Assembly: GCF_009901955.1 (NCBI RefSeq)
Contig: NZ_WUTS01000001.1
Span: 2,766,172-2,830,171 of the forward strand
Source: Halomonas icarae
GTDB lineage: Bacteria > Pseudomonadota > Gammaproteobacteria > Pseudomonadales > Halomonadaceae
Direction of reading: 5' to 3'
DNA length: 64,000 nt
The notes beneath the pieces were generated by a model. That model did no database searches. It was not told the origin of the DNA and worked only from the letters and a program-made list of their open reading frames with translations. The position numbers and the translations under genes are program-made. Below are positions 29,112 through 41,418 of the stretch, in pieces. Each line of letters opens with the position of its first letter. The first letter of the stretch is position 1.

Positions 29112-31562
29112 ATGGCCTTGCTGCACACCCTGACCACTCCCCTGCGTGCGGTGATGACCCGCATGATCGCCGCCTGGGTCCGGCCGCGCCTGATCGAGCC
29201 GCTTCCCGCCGAACTGGGGATCAACGCCGAGCTGCCGGTATTCTATGTCCTGCCTCGCACCGCCTGGAGCGATACCTGGCTGCTCGGTTCCCTCACCTCA
29301 CGCCATGGCCTGCCCGCCGCCGACAGCCGCCGCCGCTTCGCGGGCCTGAGTCTCCCAGGCTGTCTGGCGCTGCCACGCCGACGCCAGCGTCATCCCGCAG
29401 GCCACGCGCCCCCCTTCGAGGCGCTGATCGAACGCCTCGAGGCCGATCCGGCGCTTGCGGTGCAGCTGGTGCCGGTCAGCATCTTCTGGGGGCGTGCTCC
29501 CGGCAAGCGATTCGGCTTCTGGCGCATGGTCGCCGCCGACAGCTGGCAACTGACCGGGCGCCTGCGCCGGCTGCTGGCGGTACTGGTCAATCGTCGCAGC
29601 GTGGAGATCCACTTCGGCGCCCCGCTGATGCTGCGCGACCTCTGTGACGGCCGCGAACCGGCCCTCACCAATCGCAAGGCGGCCAGACTGCTGCGTGTAC
29701 ACTTCCGCCGGGTGCGTAGCCGGGTGCTGGGCCCTGACCTCTCCCATCGCCGCACCCTGATCGAGGGCGTGGCGTCGAGCCCGCACGTAGGCCAGGTGAT
29801 CGATGAACTCGCCGGCGAAGGGCGCCAGTCGCGGCCTCGCCTGGAGCGTCGCGCCCGTCGTTATGGTCACGAGATAGCCTCCAACATGACCTATCCGGTG
29901 TTGCGGTTCATGGATGGCTTGCTGCGCCGGCTGTGGAACCGCCTCTATGACGGTGTCGACGTGCGCGGACTCGAGGCGATCAAGCCACTGGCCGAGGACC
30001 ATACCCTGGTCTATGTGCCGTGCCACCGCAGCCATATCGACTACCTCCTGCTCTCCTACGTGCTCTATCAGGAGGGGCTGATGCCGCCGCATGTCGCCGC
30101 CGGACGCAACCTGGACATGCCCCTGGTCGGACCACTGCTGCGGCGTGGCGGCGCCTTCTTCCTGCGCCGCAGTTTCCGCGACAACCGGCTCTATGGCGCG
30201 GTATTCAACGAATACCTGCATCGTCTGATCGCCCGTGGGCATCCGCTGGAGTACTTCATGGAAGGCGGTCGCTCCCGCAGCGGTCGCATGCTGCCCGCGC
30301 GTCCTGGCATGCTGGCCATGACGCTGCGCTCCTTCCTGCGCAGCCACGCCGCAGGCCAGCCCCAGCCGCTGGCCTTCATTCCGGTCTATATCGGCTACGA
30401 ACGGGTGATCGAAAGTGCCAGCTATCAGCGCGAGCTGCGCGGCGGCAGGAAACGCAAGGAGACCCCGCTCTCCCTGCTTCGAGTCCTTGGCAAACTACGC
30501 CAGCCCTTCGGTCGCGTGAGCCTTAACATCGGCGAGCTACTGCGTCTGGCCGACTACCTGGATCATGAACTGGGCAGGCAGTGGCGAAGCGAGCCCGGCC
30601 CTCAGCCGGCATGGCTCAACGACCTGGTACCACGGCTGGGAGAGACGCTTAATCGGCGCATCAATGCCACCGCCGCCCTCAATCCGGTCAATATGGTGGC
30701 CCTGGTGCTACTGGCCACCCCTCACCATGCCATCGAGGAGCGGCTGCTGGTGCGCCAACTTTCGCTGCTGGCCAAGCTGCAGCGGCGAATGCCGGGTCCC
30801 ACACGAGCCAGCCTGCCGGAGGGTGACCCCGAGGCCTGGGTCGAGCAGGCACTGGTGCTGGGCATGATCCAGCGCCGTGATCAGTCACTCGGTGATATCC
30901 TGCTCGCCGACACCCAACAGGCCAGCCAGCTGGGCTGGTATCGCAATAACGTGCTGCACCTCTTCGCCCTTGCCGGGCTCACCGCTTTCGCCTTTCGCCA
31001 CCAGCCGAGACACTCCCTCGATGAGCTCGAGGCCCTGTTGGCCCCCGGCTGGCCGATTCTCGCCCGCGAGCTGATGGTGACCCCGCCCCCCGATCTGCGC
31101 GAGGCGCTGGCGGCGATGCTCGAGGTGCTGGTCGAGCAGGAACTACTGGAGCCGGATGGCCAGGGGGGTTGGCAGCGCTTCGAGGAGCGCCTGGAGGCGG
31201 GCGAAAGCCTCGACCTGCTGGGTCAACTGATGCAGCCATCACTGGAGCGTGGCTACCTGCTGCTGGCGGTGCTGATCCACACGGGCACGGGCCGTCTGAC
31301 GGCCGAATCGCTGGCCGAACACAGTCGGCTGCTTGCCGAACGACTGGCGGTGCTGTCGGGACTCGACGCACCGGAGTTCTTCGATACCCGGCTGTTCGTC
31401 AGCCTGGTGGAGAGCCTGGAGCTGGAGGGCTGGCTGTGGCGCGACCCCGAAGACCGACTCACCTTCGATGATCGACTGCGTGACGCGGCCAGGCGCTCAA
31501 GCAAGCTGTTCGACCCGGCCCTGCGTCACCGCCTGCAGCTGATCACCCGCCGCACGGAGTGA
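29112..31562 (+). CDS. plsB: glycerol-3-phosphate 1-O-acyltransferase PlsB
   Basis: 816 aa (E. coli 807). First step of phospholipid synthesis at the inner membrane: acyl-ACP or acyl-CoA to sn-1 of glycerol-3-phosphate. Acyltransferase block I is H305-RSHI-D310, then GGAFFLRRSFRDN, the glycerol-phosphate site EGGRSRSGRML and FIPVYIGYE. It ends 1 nt from the convergent rsmJ stop, with no terminator between them. Confidence 0.96.
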   Translation: MALLHTLTTPLRAVMTRMIAAWVRPRLIEPLPAELGINAELPVFYVLPRTAWSDTWLLGSLTSRHGLPAADSRRRFAGLSLPGCLALPRRRQRHPAGHAPPFEALIERLEADPALAVQLVPVSIFWGRAPGKRFGFWRMVAADSWQLTGRLRRLLAVLVNRRSVEIHFGAPLMLRDLCDGREPALTNRKAARLLRVHFRRVRSRVLGPDLSHRRTLIEGVASSPHVGQVIDELAGEGRQSRPRLERRARRYGHEIASNMTYPVLRFMDGLLRRLWNRLYDGVDVRGLEAIKPLAEDHTLVYVPCHRSHIDYLLLSYVLYQEGLMPPHVAAGRNLDMPLVGPLLRRGGAFFLRRSFRDNRLYGAVFNEYLHRLIARGHPLEYFMEGGRSRSGRMLPARPGMLAMTLRSFLRSHAAGQPQPLAFIPVYIGYERVIESASYQRELRGGRKRKETPLSLLRVLGKLRQPFGRVSLNIGELLRLADYLDHELGRQWRSEPGPQPAWLNDLVPRLGETLNRRINATAALNPVNMVALVLLATPHHAIEERLLVRQLSLLAKLQRRMPGPTRASLPEGDPEAWVEQALVLGMIQRRDQSLGDILLADTQQASQLGWYRNNVLHLFALAGLTAFAFRHQPRHSLDELEALLAPGWPILARELMVTPPPDLREALAAMLEVLVEQELLEPDGQGGWQRFEERLEAGESLDLLGQLMQPSLERGYLLLAVLIHTGTGRLTAESLAEHSRLLAERLAVLSGLDAPEFFDTRLFVSLVESLELEGWLWRDPEDRLTFDDRLRDAARRSSKLFDPALRHRLQLITRRTE

Positions 31563-32327
31563 TCATCCTGTCTTCAAGCTGCGATGCACATAGAGGTCAT
31601 AGCGACTGGTCTTGCCCTCGATCACATGGCGCGGCGCGGGCCCCTCGATCGCCGGTGCCTTCCTGGGTCGCTTGACCACCACCCGGTGGGTAGCGACATC
31701 CAGCGCCGCCTCCAGCAGACGCGGCGCATCCGCATCGTCGCCCGCCAGGGTGCGGAACAGGCGCATCTCCTTCTTGACCAGCGCCGACTTCTCGCGATGG
31801 GGAAACATTGGATCCAGATGGATGACCTGAGGCGAGAAGCCCGATTCGGCTACCCGGGCCTCGAGATCACGGACGGCATCGCCATGCACCAGCTGCATGC
31901 GCATGGCGATCTCGGCGGTATCGGCATCGGCCAGGGCCCTGGCGAGACCATCCTCGAGCAGGGCGAAGATCGCCGTGACTCGCTCCATCATCAGCACCCG
32001 GGCGCCCAGGCTTGCCAGCACGAAGGCATCGCGACCCAGGCCAGCGGTGGCATCCACCACCGTCGGCGTCACACCCTGGGTGAGCCCGCAGGCGCGAGCG
32101 ATCAGCTGTCCGCGCCCACCGCCGAAGCGTCGCCGATGGGCGGCGCGCCCGGCGGTGAAGTCGACCGCCAGCGGCTGGCCGAAGCGCACGGGCTCGCCCT
32201 CCAGGACCAGGCGAGCCTCTCGCCGCGCCAGCAGGAGCTCGGCATCCTGTGCGAAGGGAAGGCCCAGGCGCTCGGCCAGCGTTGCCAGCGCCGGGTCACT
32301 TACCGCCACCGGCAAGCGCTCACTCAT
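31563..32327 (-). CDS. rsmJ: 16S rRNA (guanine1516-N2)-methyltransferase RsmJ
   Basis: 254 aa. SAM-binding motif DATAGLGRDAFVLASLG and the catalytic-type DPMFPHREKSALVKKEMR. It modifies G1516 of 16S rRNA. Its start overlaps the tsaB stop as ATGA, so the two are translationally coupled. Confidence 0.94.
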   Translation of the reverse strand: MSERLPVAVSDPALATLAERLGLPFAQDAELLLARREARLVLEGEPVRFGQPLAVDFTAGRAAHRRRFGGGRGQLIARACGLTQGVTPTVVDATAGLGRDAFVLASLGARVLMMERVTAIFALLEDGLARALADADTAEIAMRMQLVHGDAVRDLEARVAESGFSPQVIHLDPMFPHREKSALVKKEMRLFRTLAGDDADAPRLLEAALDVATHRVVVKRPRKAPAIEGPAPRHVIEGKTSRYDLYVHRSLKTG

Positions 32328-33043
32328 TTCGCCGCGCCTGCATCCATCTTCTTCCAGGCCACCTCGTTGCGCAGGTAGACCGGCTGGGCGAGGTGGGCCG
32401 GTTGCCCCCTTCCCGCCTCCAGCTTATGCATGGCCAGCAGCGCCATATCGGCGGCATCTGCCTCCATCTCGGGCAGTTGCCGACTGACCCCTGCCTGCAC
32501 CTGGGCAGGCATCCGCTCGCTCAGGCTCCAGCCGGACCCCACGCCGACCCAGCCATGGTCATCTTCCCTCACCGGCAGGCAGAACCGCTCGGGGGCCATC
32601 ACGGCCTCGTCGAGAAGCGGCTCCGGCAGCCCCTCGACGCACTGCCAGGCGGCCACGTAGATCTCGCCCATGCGGGCATCCAGGGCGGTAACCACGCTGC
32701 GAAACTGGTAGCGACGATAAGCGCCCAGCGCCAGGGCCGCCAGGGTCGAGACCCCGATCAGCGGGCGGTCGAGGCCGAAGGCGAGTCCCTGGGCGGCGCC
32801 AGCGGCAATGCGCAGGCCGGTAAAGGAGCCAGGACCGTGCCCATAGGCCACGGCGTCGAGCTCGCCGGGACGCACCCCCGCCTCGGCCAGCACCTCGTCG
32901 ACCATGGGCAACAGGCGCCGGGTGTGCTCTCGGGGAGTCAGGGCGAAGCGGGAAATCAGCTCATCATCGGCACCGGAGCGCCGACGCAACAGGGCAGCAG
33001 AGCAGGCGCTCGAGGAAGCATCCAGGGCCAGCAGGATCGACAT
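32324..33043 (-). CDS. tsaB: tRNA threonylcarbamoyladenosine biosynthesis protein TsaB
   Basis: 239 aa. ASKHA-fold dimerisation partner of TsaD in t6A37 synthesis. LALDASSSACSAAL opens the fold, and GHGPGSFTGLRIAAGAAQGLA is the TsaB signature. It lacks the TsaD metal histidines, as expected. The start at 33043 matches the family; the longer frame runs through an intergenic hairpin. Confidence 0.94.
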   Translation of the reverse strand: MSILLALDASSSACSAALLRRRSGADDELISRFALTPREHTRRLLPMVDEVLAEAGVRPGELDAVAYGHGPGSFTGLRIAAGAAQGLAFGLDRPLIGVSTLAALALGAYRRYQFRSVVTALDARMGEIYVAAWQCVEGLPEPLLDEAVMAPERFCLPVREDDHGWVGVGSGWSLSERMPAQVQAGVSRQLPEMEADAADMALLAMHKLEAGRGQPAHLAQPVYLRNEVAWKKMDAGAAK

Positions 33044-33288
33044 GGCACCACCATCTCGGGTAAACGGGTCGCCATTATACGCGCCCGGCCCCCAGACGAC
33101 GATGGCCCGCTTTACGCGGGCCATCTCTCGGCGGAAACCACCCACCACCTACAACGTGTGCGACGCTTTCCCGGCGACAGGCCTACAGGGAGGCGCTGTA
33201 AATCCCTCCCTGGACGCTACCTCGGCCCTCCCTGGTCCTCGGACCTCCCTTTCGACCTGCCCCCGGCGCGCCGCTGTGGGTAGCTCGA
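33044..33288. repeat. intergenic region with two hairpins before tsaB
   Basis: ATGGCCCGC/GCGGGCCAT with loop TTTAC (33102-33124) is a probable adk terminator. CAGGGAGG/CCTCCCTG (33186-33212) lies in a palindromic stretch with repeated CTCCCT words, which resembles intergenic repeats I recall from Halomonas genomes. The -10-like ATTATA on the plus strand at 33074-33079 could serve tsaB on the minus strand. No gene seen. Confidence 0.55.
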
Positions 33289-33972
<684 letters not shown>

Positions 33973-34185
33973 TCAGATTTGAAGAAATAGTGGGGGAGGA
34001 ACGATAACCGCGGCCCACGGCCAGCACAAGCGCCGGACATTGCCGAGCCCCCTTCGCCACAGGAAAGCGCCTTTTATTTCAAGGGCATCGACTCAAGTTG
34101 CACTTTGGTCTTGGCATTCCTGCAGAGAGCGGAAATGACGACGGCGCCCGCAGGCGCCGTCGTGTGGCGGGTCGCAGTCTCCGCC

Positions 34186-36189
<2,004 letters not shown>

Positions 36190-36247
36190 GGTCGCGCTCC
36201 TTCCAAATCGTGCCTGGAAGGGGCGGGCATCCGCCCGCCCCACCGGA

Positions 36248-38926
36248 TCAGTCGGTCAGCGGATTCGGCTTGGCCGGATCGATGTTGTACTTGCTCAGCG
36301 CCTCGCCGATCACCTTGCGATCGAGCTCGCCGCGCTCGGCCAGCGCCTTGAGCGCCGCCACCACCACGAAGTGACGGTCAACCTCGAAGAACTCGCGGAG
36401 CTTCTCCCGAGTGTCCGAACGCCCGAAGCCGTCGGTACCCAGCACATGGAAGTCGGTGGGCACCCAGGCTCGCACCTGATCGGCGAACAGGCGCATATAG
36501 TCGGTAGAGGCGATGGCCGGCCCCTGACGCCCCTCGAGACAGCGCGTCACATGGGGCTTGGCCGGCTCGGCCTCGGGGTTGAGGAAGGCCTGGCGATCCA
36601 GCGCCAGCGCCTCACGGCGCAGCTCGTTGAAGCTGGGTACACTCCAGATGTCGGCGCCCACGCCCCAGTCGTCGCGCAGCAGCTCGGCGGCGGCCTCCAC
36701 CTCACGCAGGATGGTGCCGGAGCCCATCAGCTGAACCCGGGCCTTGTCTCCCTGGGTCTCGCGCAGCAGGTACATGCCCTTGATGATGTCCTCGGCGGGT
36801 ACCTCCTCCATCTCGGGATGCTCGTAGTTCTCGTTCATCACCGTCAGGTAGTAGAAGCAGTTCTCCTTGTCGACGAACATGCGCTTCAGGCCATCCTGTA
36901 CGATGACCGCCAGCTCATGGGCATAGGTCGGGTCGTAGCTGCGGCAGTTGGGAATCATCGCCGCCTGCAGGTGGCTGTGGCCATCCTGATGCTGCAGCCC
37001 CTCGCCATTGAGCGTGGTGCGTCCGGCGGTTCCCCCGACCATGAAGCCGCGTGCCTGCATATCGCCGGCGGCCCAGGCCAGGTCCCCGATGCGCTGGAAA
37101 CCGAACATCGAGTAGTAGATATAGAACGGCAGCAGCGGCAGGCCATTGTTGGCGTAGGAGGTTGCCGCGGCGATCCACGAGGACATGGCGCCCGCCTCGT
37201 TGATGCCCTCCTCGAGGACCTGACCGGCCTTGTCCTCGCGATAGAACATCAGCTGGCCCTTGTCCATGGGCTCGTACTTCTGACCGCCGGGACTGTAGAT
37301 ACCCAGCTGGCGGAACATGCCCTCCATGCCGAAGGTGCGGGCCTCGTCGGGCACGATCGGCACCACCTGCTTGCCGAACGACTTGTGTTTCACCAGACCA
37401 TTGAGAATCCGCACGAAGGTCATGGTGGTGGAGACCTCGCGCCCCTTCGTCCCCCCCAGCTGGCTGGCGAAGATCTTGTCGTCCAGGCCAGGGATATCGA
37501 GCGGCTCGAAGTCGTGCTGGCGTGCCGGCAGATAGCCACCGAGGCGCTCACGCTGGAGATGCATGTACTTCATCTCCGGGGTGTCGTCGGCCGGCTTGTA
37601 ATAGGGGATCTCGTGCTCGATCGCTTCGTCGGAAACGGGAATGCCGAAGCGATCGCGGAAGCGCTTGAGCACCTCGGGGTCGTCGATGGACTTGACCTGG
37701 TGCGCCTCGTTGTCCGCCTCGCCGCCATCGACACCCAGGCCGTAGCCCTTGACGGTATGCGCCAGCACCACGGTGGGACGCCCGTTGGCGTTGTTCACCG
37801 CCTCATGGTAGGCCGCATAGACCTTGAACGGGTCATGGCCACCACGGTTGAGCTTCCAGATGTCGTCATCGGACATGTCCTTGACCATCTCGGCGGTCTC
37901 GGGGTACTTGCCGAAGAAGTGCTCCCGGGTATAGCCGCCACCCATGGCCTTGCAGTTCTGGTATTCGCCATCGACGGTCTCATCCATGACCTTCTGCAAC
38001 ACCCCCTTCCTGTCCTTCTCGAAGAGCGGATCCCACAGGCGCCCCCAGACCACCTTGATCACGTTCCAGCCGGCACCTCGGAACACACCCTCGAGCTCGT
38101 CCATGATGCGCGAGTTACCCCGCACCGGACCGTCGAGGCGCTGCAGGTTGCAGTTGACCACGAAGATCAGGTTATCGAGCTTTTCACGGCTGGCCAGGTG
38201 AATCGCGCCCAGGGATTCCGGCTCGTCACACTCGCCATCGCCGAGGAAGCACCAGATCTTGCGGTCCTGCATCGGCTGCAGGCCACGCTGATCCAGATAC
38301 TTCATCACGTGGGCCTGATAGATGGCCATGATCGGGCCCAGGCCCATGGAAACCGTGGGCAGCTGCCAGAAGTCGGGCATCAGCCAGGGGTGCGGGTAGG
38401 AGGAGAGACCGTTGCCGTCAACCTCCTGGCGATAGCGGTCCATCTGCTCCTCGGTAAGGCGGCCTTCGAGGAAGGCGCGGGCGTAGATGCCCGGGGAGCT
38501 GTGGCCCTGAATGAAGACCAGGTCGCCCTTGAAATCGCCGTTGGCAGCGCGGAAGAAATGGTTGAATCCCACTTCATAGAGAGTTGCGCTGGACATGTAG
38601 CTGGCCAGGTGGCCACCGATGCCCTTGTGCTTGCGGTTCGCCCGGGTAACCATCGCCGCCATGTTCCAGCGGATCATCGAGCGGATCTTGCGCTCCATGA
38701 AGAGATCCCCCGGCATCGGCGCCTCGCGATGCACAGGAATCGTGTTGCGATGAGGCGTGGTCGCCGAGAAAGGGGGCTGGGTACCGTCACGGCGCAGGCG
38801 GTCGGCCAGGCGGGTCAGCAGGTGCCGGGCACGCTCCTCGCCCTCGTACTCCAGGACTGATTCGAGGGCTTCCAACCACTCTGCGGTCTCGACCGGGTCG
38901 AGATCCTCTCTTGCCTCCAGACTCAT
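36248..38926 (-). CDS. aceE: pyruvate dehydrogenase E1 component, homodimeric type
   Basis: 892 aa (E. coli 887). Thiamin-diphosphate-dependent decarboxylation of pyruvate and transfer to lipoyl-E2. The cofactor motif begins GDGECDEPES and ends with VVNCNLQRLDGPVRGN; GHSSPGIYARAFLEGRL is the family signature. The start at 38926 has GGAGA upstream. First gene of aceEF; no lpd follows, so E3 is encoded elsewhere. Confidence 0.97.
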   Translation of the reverse strand: MSLEAREDLDPVETAEWLEALESVLEYEGEERARHLLTRLADRLRRDGTQPPFSATTPHRNTIPVHREAPMPGDLFMERKIRSMIRWNMAAMVTRANRKHKGIGGHLASYMSSATLYEVGFNHFFRAANGDFKGDLVFIQGHSSPGIYARAFLEGRLTEEQMDRYRQEVDGNGLSSYPHPWLMPDFWQLPTVSMGLGPIMAIYQAHVMKYLDQRGLQPMQDRKIWCFLGDGECDEPESLGAIHLASREKLDNLIFVVNCNLQRLDGPVRGNSRIMDELEGVFRGAGWNVIKVVWGRLWDPLFEKDRKGVLQKVMDETVDGEYQNCKAMGGGYTREHFFGKYPETAEMVKDMSDDDIWKLNRGGHDPFKVYAAYHEAVNNANGRPTVVLAHTVKGYGLGVDGGEADNEAHQVKSIDDPEVLKRFRDRFGIPVSDEAIEHEIPYYKPADDTPEMKYMHLQRERLGGYLPARQHDFEPLDIPGLDDKIFASQLGGTKGREVSTTMTFVRILNGLVKHKSFGKQVVPIVPDEARTFGMEGMFRQLGIYSPGGQKYEPMDKGQLMFYREDKAGQVLEEGINEAGAMSSWIAAATSYANNGLPLLPFYIYYSMFGFQRIGDLAWAAGDMQARGFMVGGTAGRTTLNGEGLQHQDGHSHLQAAMIPNCRSYDPTYAHELAVIVQDGLKRMFVDKENCFYYLTVMNENYEHPEMEEVPAEDIIKGMYLLRETQGDKARVQLMGSGTILREVEAAAELLRDDWGVGADIWSVPSFNELRREALALDRQAFLNPEAEPAKPHVTRCLEGRQGPAIASTDYMRLFADQVRAWVPTDFHVLGTDGFGRSDTREKLREFFEVDRHFVVVAALKALAERGELDRKVIGEALSKYNIDPAKPNPLTD

Positions 38927-39248
38927 AGACGTCTCTCCGAATGACGATGGATGTTGCATGCCCGCTGCTGCGCGGAAGGCAGGGCGTTCTACTGCCAGAG
39001 AGGCATCACACCCCGGGATTTTGTGTAATTTTATTACGTCACGACGCGAAAAAACCGTCGTTTCTTTGCGAAAGATACAGTAAACCTCGCCAACTGCCAA
39101 AGCAAGCACAAATGGAAATGGTTTCCAAATCAACCATACTGCACCGCAGCACAAGGAGTTAGCATTTGAACCAGAAAGAAAATCGACGAAGGTCAAGGGG
39201 ATGTAGTTAAACTACCGTATGAAGCAAGCGAGCGCCCTAGCGTTGGCG
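38927..39248 (-). promoter_or_regulatory. aceE control region
   Basis: 322 nt without a gene. On the minus strand TTGGCA (39095-39100), 17-nt spacer and TATCTT (39072-39077) form a plausible promoter. Downstream, GTAATTTTATTAC (39025-39037) is a perfect palindrome in operator position, about 30 nt after the predicted start. It does not resemble the E. coli PdhR site. Near the ampD end AGCGCC/GGCGCT forms a small hairpin (39231-39250). Confidence 0.5.
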
Positions 39249-39830
39249 CTAGTCTACGATCAGACCGGCAGCTTGGCACTCGTGTAGCCGCTGATGAAAG
39301 TAGGCCCAGTCGAAGGCGGGCCCCGGGTCACTCTTGCGCAGCGGAGCCACCTGAGCATGTCCTGTGATACGCGACGCGTCCAGTTGAGGGTAAGCGCCGA
39401 AAAGGTCGAGCGTCACCTCGACCAGGCGCTGATACTGGGCACCGGTATAGGCAGAGACCTCGTTACCCTCCAGCTCGATGCCAATGGCAAAGTCATTGAG
39501 CGCGGTGCGCAAACGCGCACCGTCGTGCCAACTGGAACGCCCGGCATGCCAGGCCCGGCGCTGGAAAGGCACGAACTGTACGCACTCGCCACTGCGACGA
39601 ATCAGCAGGTGAGCCGACACGCGCAGCCCCTGGAGGGAAACGAAGAAGGGATGCGCCTCGGGGTCCAGCCGGTTGGTGAAGAGGTGCTCGATATGCGCTC
39701 CACCATACTCACCCGGCGGCAGGCTAATGGAGTGCAGCACCAGCAGCGACACTTCATCATGCGGCCGCTCGTCACAGTTGGGCGATGGCACTCGCCGCGC
39801 CTCGGCAAGCCAACCCTCTTCAATCGCCAT
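39249..39830 (-). CDS. ampD: 1,6-anhydro-N-acetylmuramyl-L-alanine amidase AmpD
   Basis: 193 aa, cytosolic, no signal peptide. Zinc ligands are in LVLHSISLP and in GHAQVAPLRKSDPG (His and Asp). It cleaves the peptide from anhydromuropeptides in cell-wall recycling. GGGGAGA precedes the ATG at 39830. Divergent from nadC, the same arrangement as in E. coli and Pseudomonas. Confidence 0.95.
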   Translation of the reverse strand: MAIEEGWLAEARRVPSPNCDERPHDEVSLLVLHSISLPPGEYGGAHIEHLFTNRLDPEAHPFFVSLQGLRVSAHLLIRRSGECVQFVPFQRRAWHAGRSSWHDGARLRTALNDFAIGIELEGNEVSAYTGAQYQRLVEVTLDLFGAYPQLDASRITGHAQVAPLRKSDPGPAFDWAYFHQRLHECQAAGLIVD

Positions 39831-39839
39831 GCGTCTCCC

Positions 39840-39869
39840 CTGACGTCGCCGGTGTGGATTCCCTATAAT
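39840..39869 (+). promoter_or_regulatory. putative nadC promoter
   Basis: CTGACG (39840-39845), 18-nt spacer, then consensus TATAAT (39864-39869), 58 nt before the nadC start. Confidence 0.6.
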
Positions 39870-39927
39870 GGACCTCCTTGACCACTCCGGCCACCCCGCG
39901 CCGGCGCCAACCCCACGAGTGACCCGC

Positions 39928-40788
39928 ATGGACTTCCAGGACGCCCTGCCTTACCACAACAAGCTCGTCGAAGAGATTCGCGATGCCGCCGCCCGCCTGC
40001 TGGCCGAGGACGTTGGCCCGGGCGATATCACCGCCCAACTGATTCCTGCCGAGCAGTTCGCCAGGGCTCGCGTCATCACCCGCGATGACTGCGTGCTGTG
40101 CGGGGTGGCCTGGGTCGATGAACTGTTCCGCCGCCTCGATGCCACGGTGACCCTGCGCTGGCTGGCCGCCGACGGAGACACCCTGAAGGCCGGCCAATGC
40201 TTCCTCGAGCTGGAGGGGGCGGCGCGCAGCCTGCTGACCGGCGAGCGCGCGGCACTCAACCTGTTGCAGACGCTATCCGCTACCGCCACTCATACCCGCC
40301 ACTACGTCGACCTGATCGCCGACACCGGCGTGCGCCTGCTCGACACCCGCAAGACCCTGCCCGGGCTGCGCCTGGCGCAGAAGTATGCGGTGGCCTGCGG
40401 CGGAGGTCATAACCATCGCATCGGGCTATGGGATGCCTTTCTGATCAAGGAGAACCATATCGCCGCCTGCGGTGGTATCGAGGCGGCGGTGAGCGAGGCC
40501 CGCCGCATCGCGAGCGACCTGCCGGTAGAAGTGGAGGTGGAGAGCCTCGACGAGCTTGACCAGGCCCTGGCGGCCGATGCCGACATCATCATGCTCGACA
40601 ATTTCGGCCTCGACGAACTACGGGAGGCCGTACGCCGCAACGCCGGCAAGGCGATCCTGGAGGCTTCCGGCAACGTCGACAGGAGTACGCTGCGCGCCAT
40701 CGCCGACACCGGGGTCGACTGCATCTCCAGCGGCGCCCTGACCAAGGATGTCAAGGCGATCGACCTCTCCATGCGCCTGGAAGACTAG
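39928..40788 (+). CDS. nadC: quinolinate phosphoribosyltransferase (carboxylating)
   Basis: 286 aa. Makes nicotinate mononucleotide from quinolinate and [47 protein letters not shown] and IMLDNFG are the conserved blocks. The start at 39928 fits family length; the ATG 20 codons earlier lies at the predicted transcript start. nadA is in the same window at 49348, but not linked. Its stop overlaps the convergent GNAT stop. Confidence 0.96.
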   Translation: MDFQDALPYHNKLVEEIRDAAARLLAEDVGPGDITAQLIPAEQFARARVITRDDCVLCGVAWVDELFRRLDATVTLRWLAADGDTLKAGQCFLELEGAARSLLTGERAALNLLQTLSATATHTRHYVDLIADTGVRLLDTRKTLPGLRLAQKYAVACGGGHNHRIGLWDAFLIKENHIAACGGIEAAVSEARRIASDLPVEVEVESLDELDQALAADADIIMLDNFGLDELREAVRRNAGKAILEASGNVDRSTLRAIADTGVDCISSGALTKDVKAIDLSMRLED

Positions 40789-41324
40789 GTCTGCAGCGCG
40801 ACCAGCGACTTCTCCAGCCGATGGCGAGACAGCCGCTCACCGTTGCGCTCCACATACTCATGACCAAGGTCGCGCCAGCCGCGCCGTTCCAGCCCCACGG
40901 CCAGCATCAGGCTCGCCTCGATGCTGGCACGAGACACTCCGCGCTCGATCAGCAGTCGCTCGGCGTGAATCAATAGCGTTGAACCGATGCCGCGACGCGC
41001 CAGCGAAGGCCACACATAGAGCGTCACGATGCGGCCGGCAAGGGGCTCCAGCTCGAGAAAGCCGACGCAGCGGCCGTCACACTCCGCCACCAGAGTGGTA
41101 TAGAGGGCCTGTCGCGCCGCCCAGGCACACGCCTCTCGCGGCAACGCCGAGACCCAGGCGTCACGCTGTGGCCTGGTGTAGTGCGCGGCTGCACCCTGCA
41201 TCACCGCATGATGAAAGATCTCGGCCTGGTCGCCGGCGTCTCGCGCCAGGGCCTCGCGGTAGCGTATTCGCGGTGCGGGGCAGCGCGGGGCCTCGCTCTT
41301 CGGCACAGCAGCCGTTTCACCCAT
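40785..41324 (-). CDS. GNAT-family N-acetyltransferase
   Basis: 179 aa. Acetyl-CoA binding motif A reads [21 protein letters not shown] (V..xxRxxGxG/A), preceded by VGFLELEP. The substrate is unknown. The start at 41324 follows a Met consistent with the fold. Tail-to-tail with nadC, sharing 4 bases (CTAG); divergent from trmO. Confidence 0.85.
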   Translation of the reverse strand: MGETAAVPKSEAPRCPAPRIRYREALARDAGDQAEIFHHAVMQGAAAHYTRPQRDAWVSALPREACAWAARQALYTTLVAECDGRCVGFLELEPLAGRIVTLYVWPSLARRGIGSTLLIHAERLLIERGVSRASIEASLMLAVGLERRGWRDLGHEYVERNGERLSRHRLEKSLVALQT

Positions 41325-41418
41325 GGGATGTCTCGCAACGTTGATGACTGCCGAGAGACTACACAACCCAGAGCCGACAGGCCAACCACGGTCGCCGGCC
41401 TGTGCGGGGCCAGGCATA

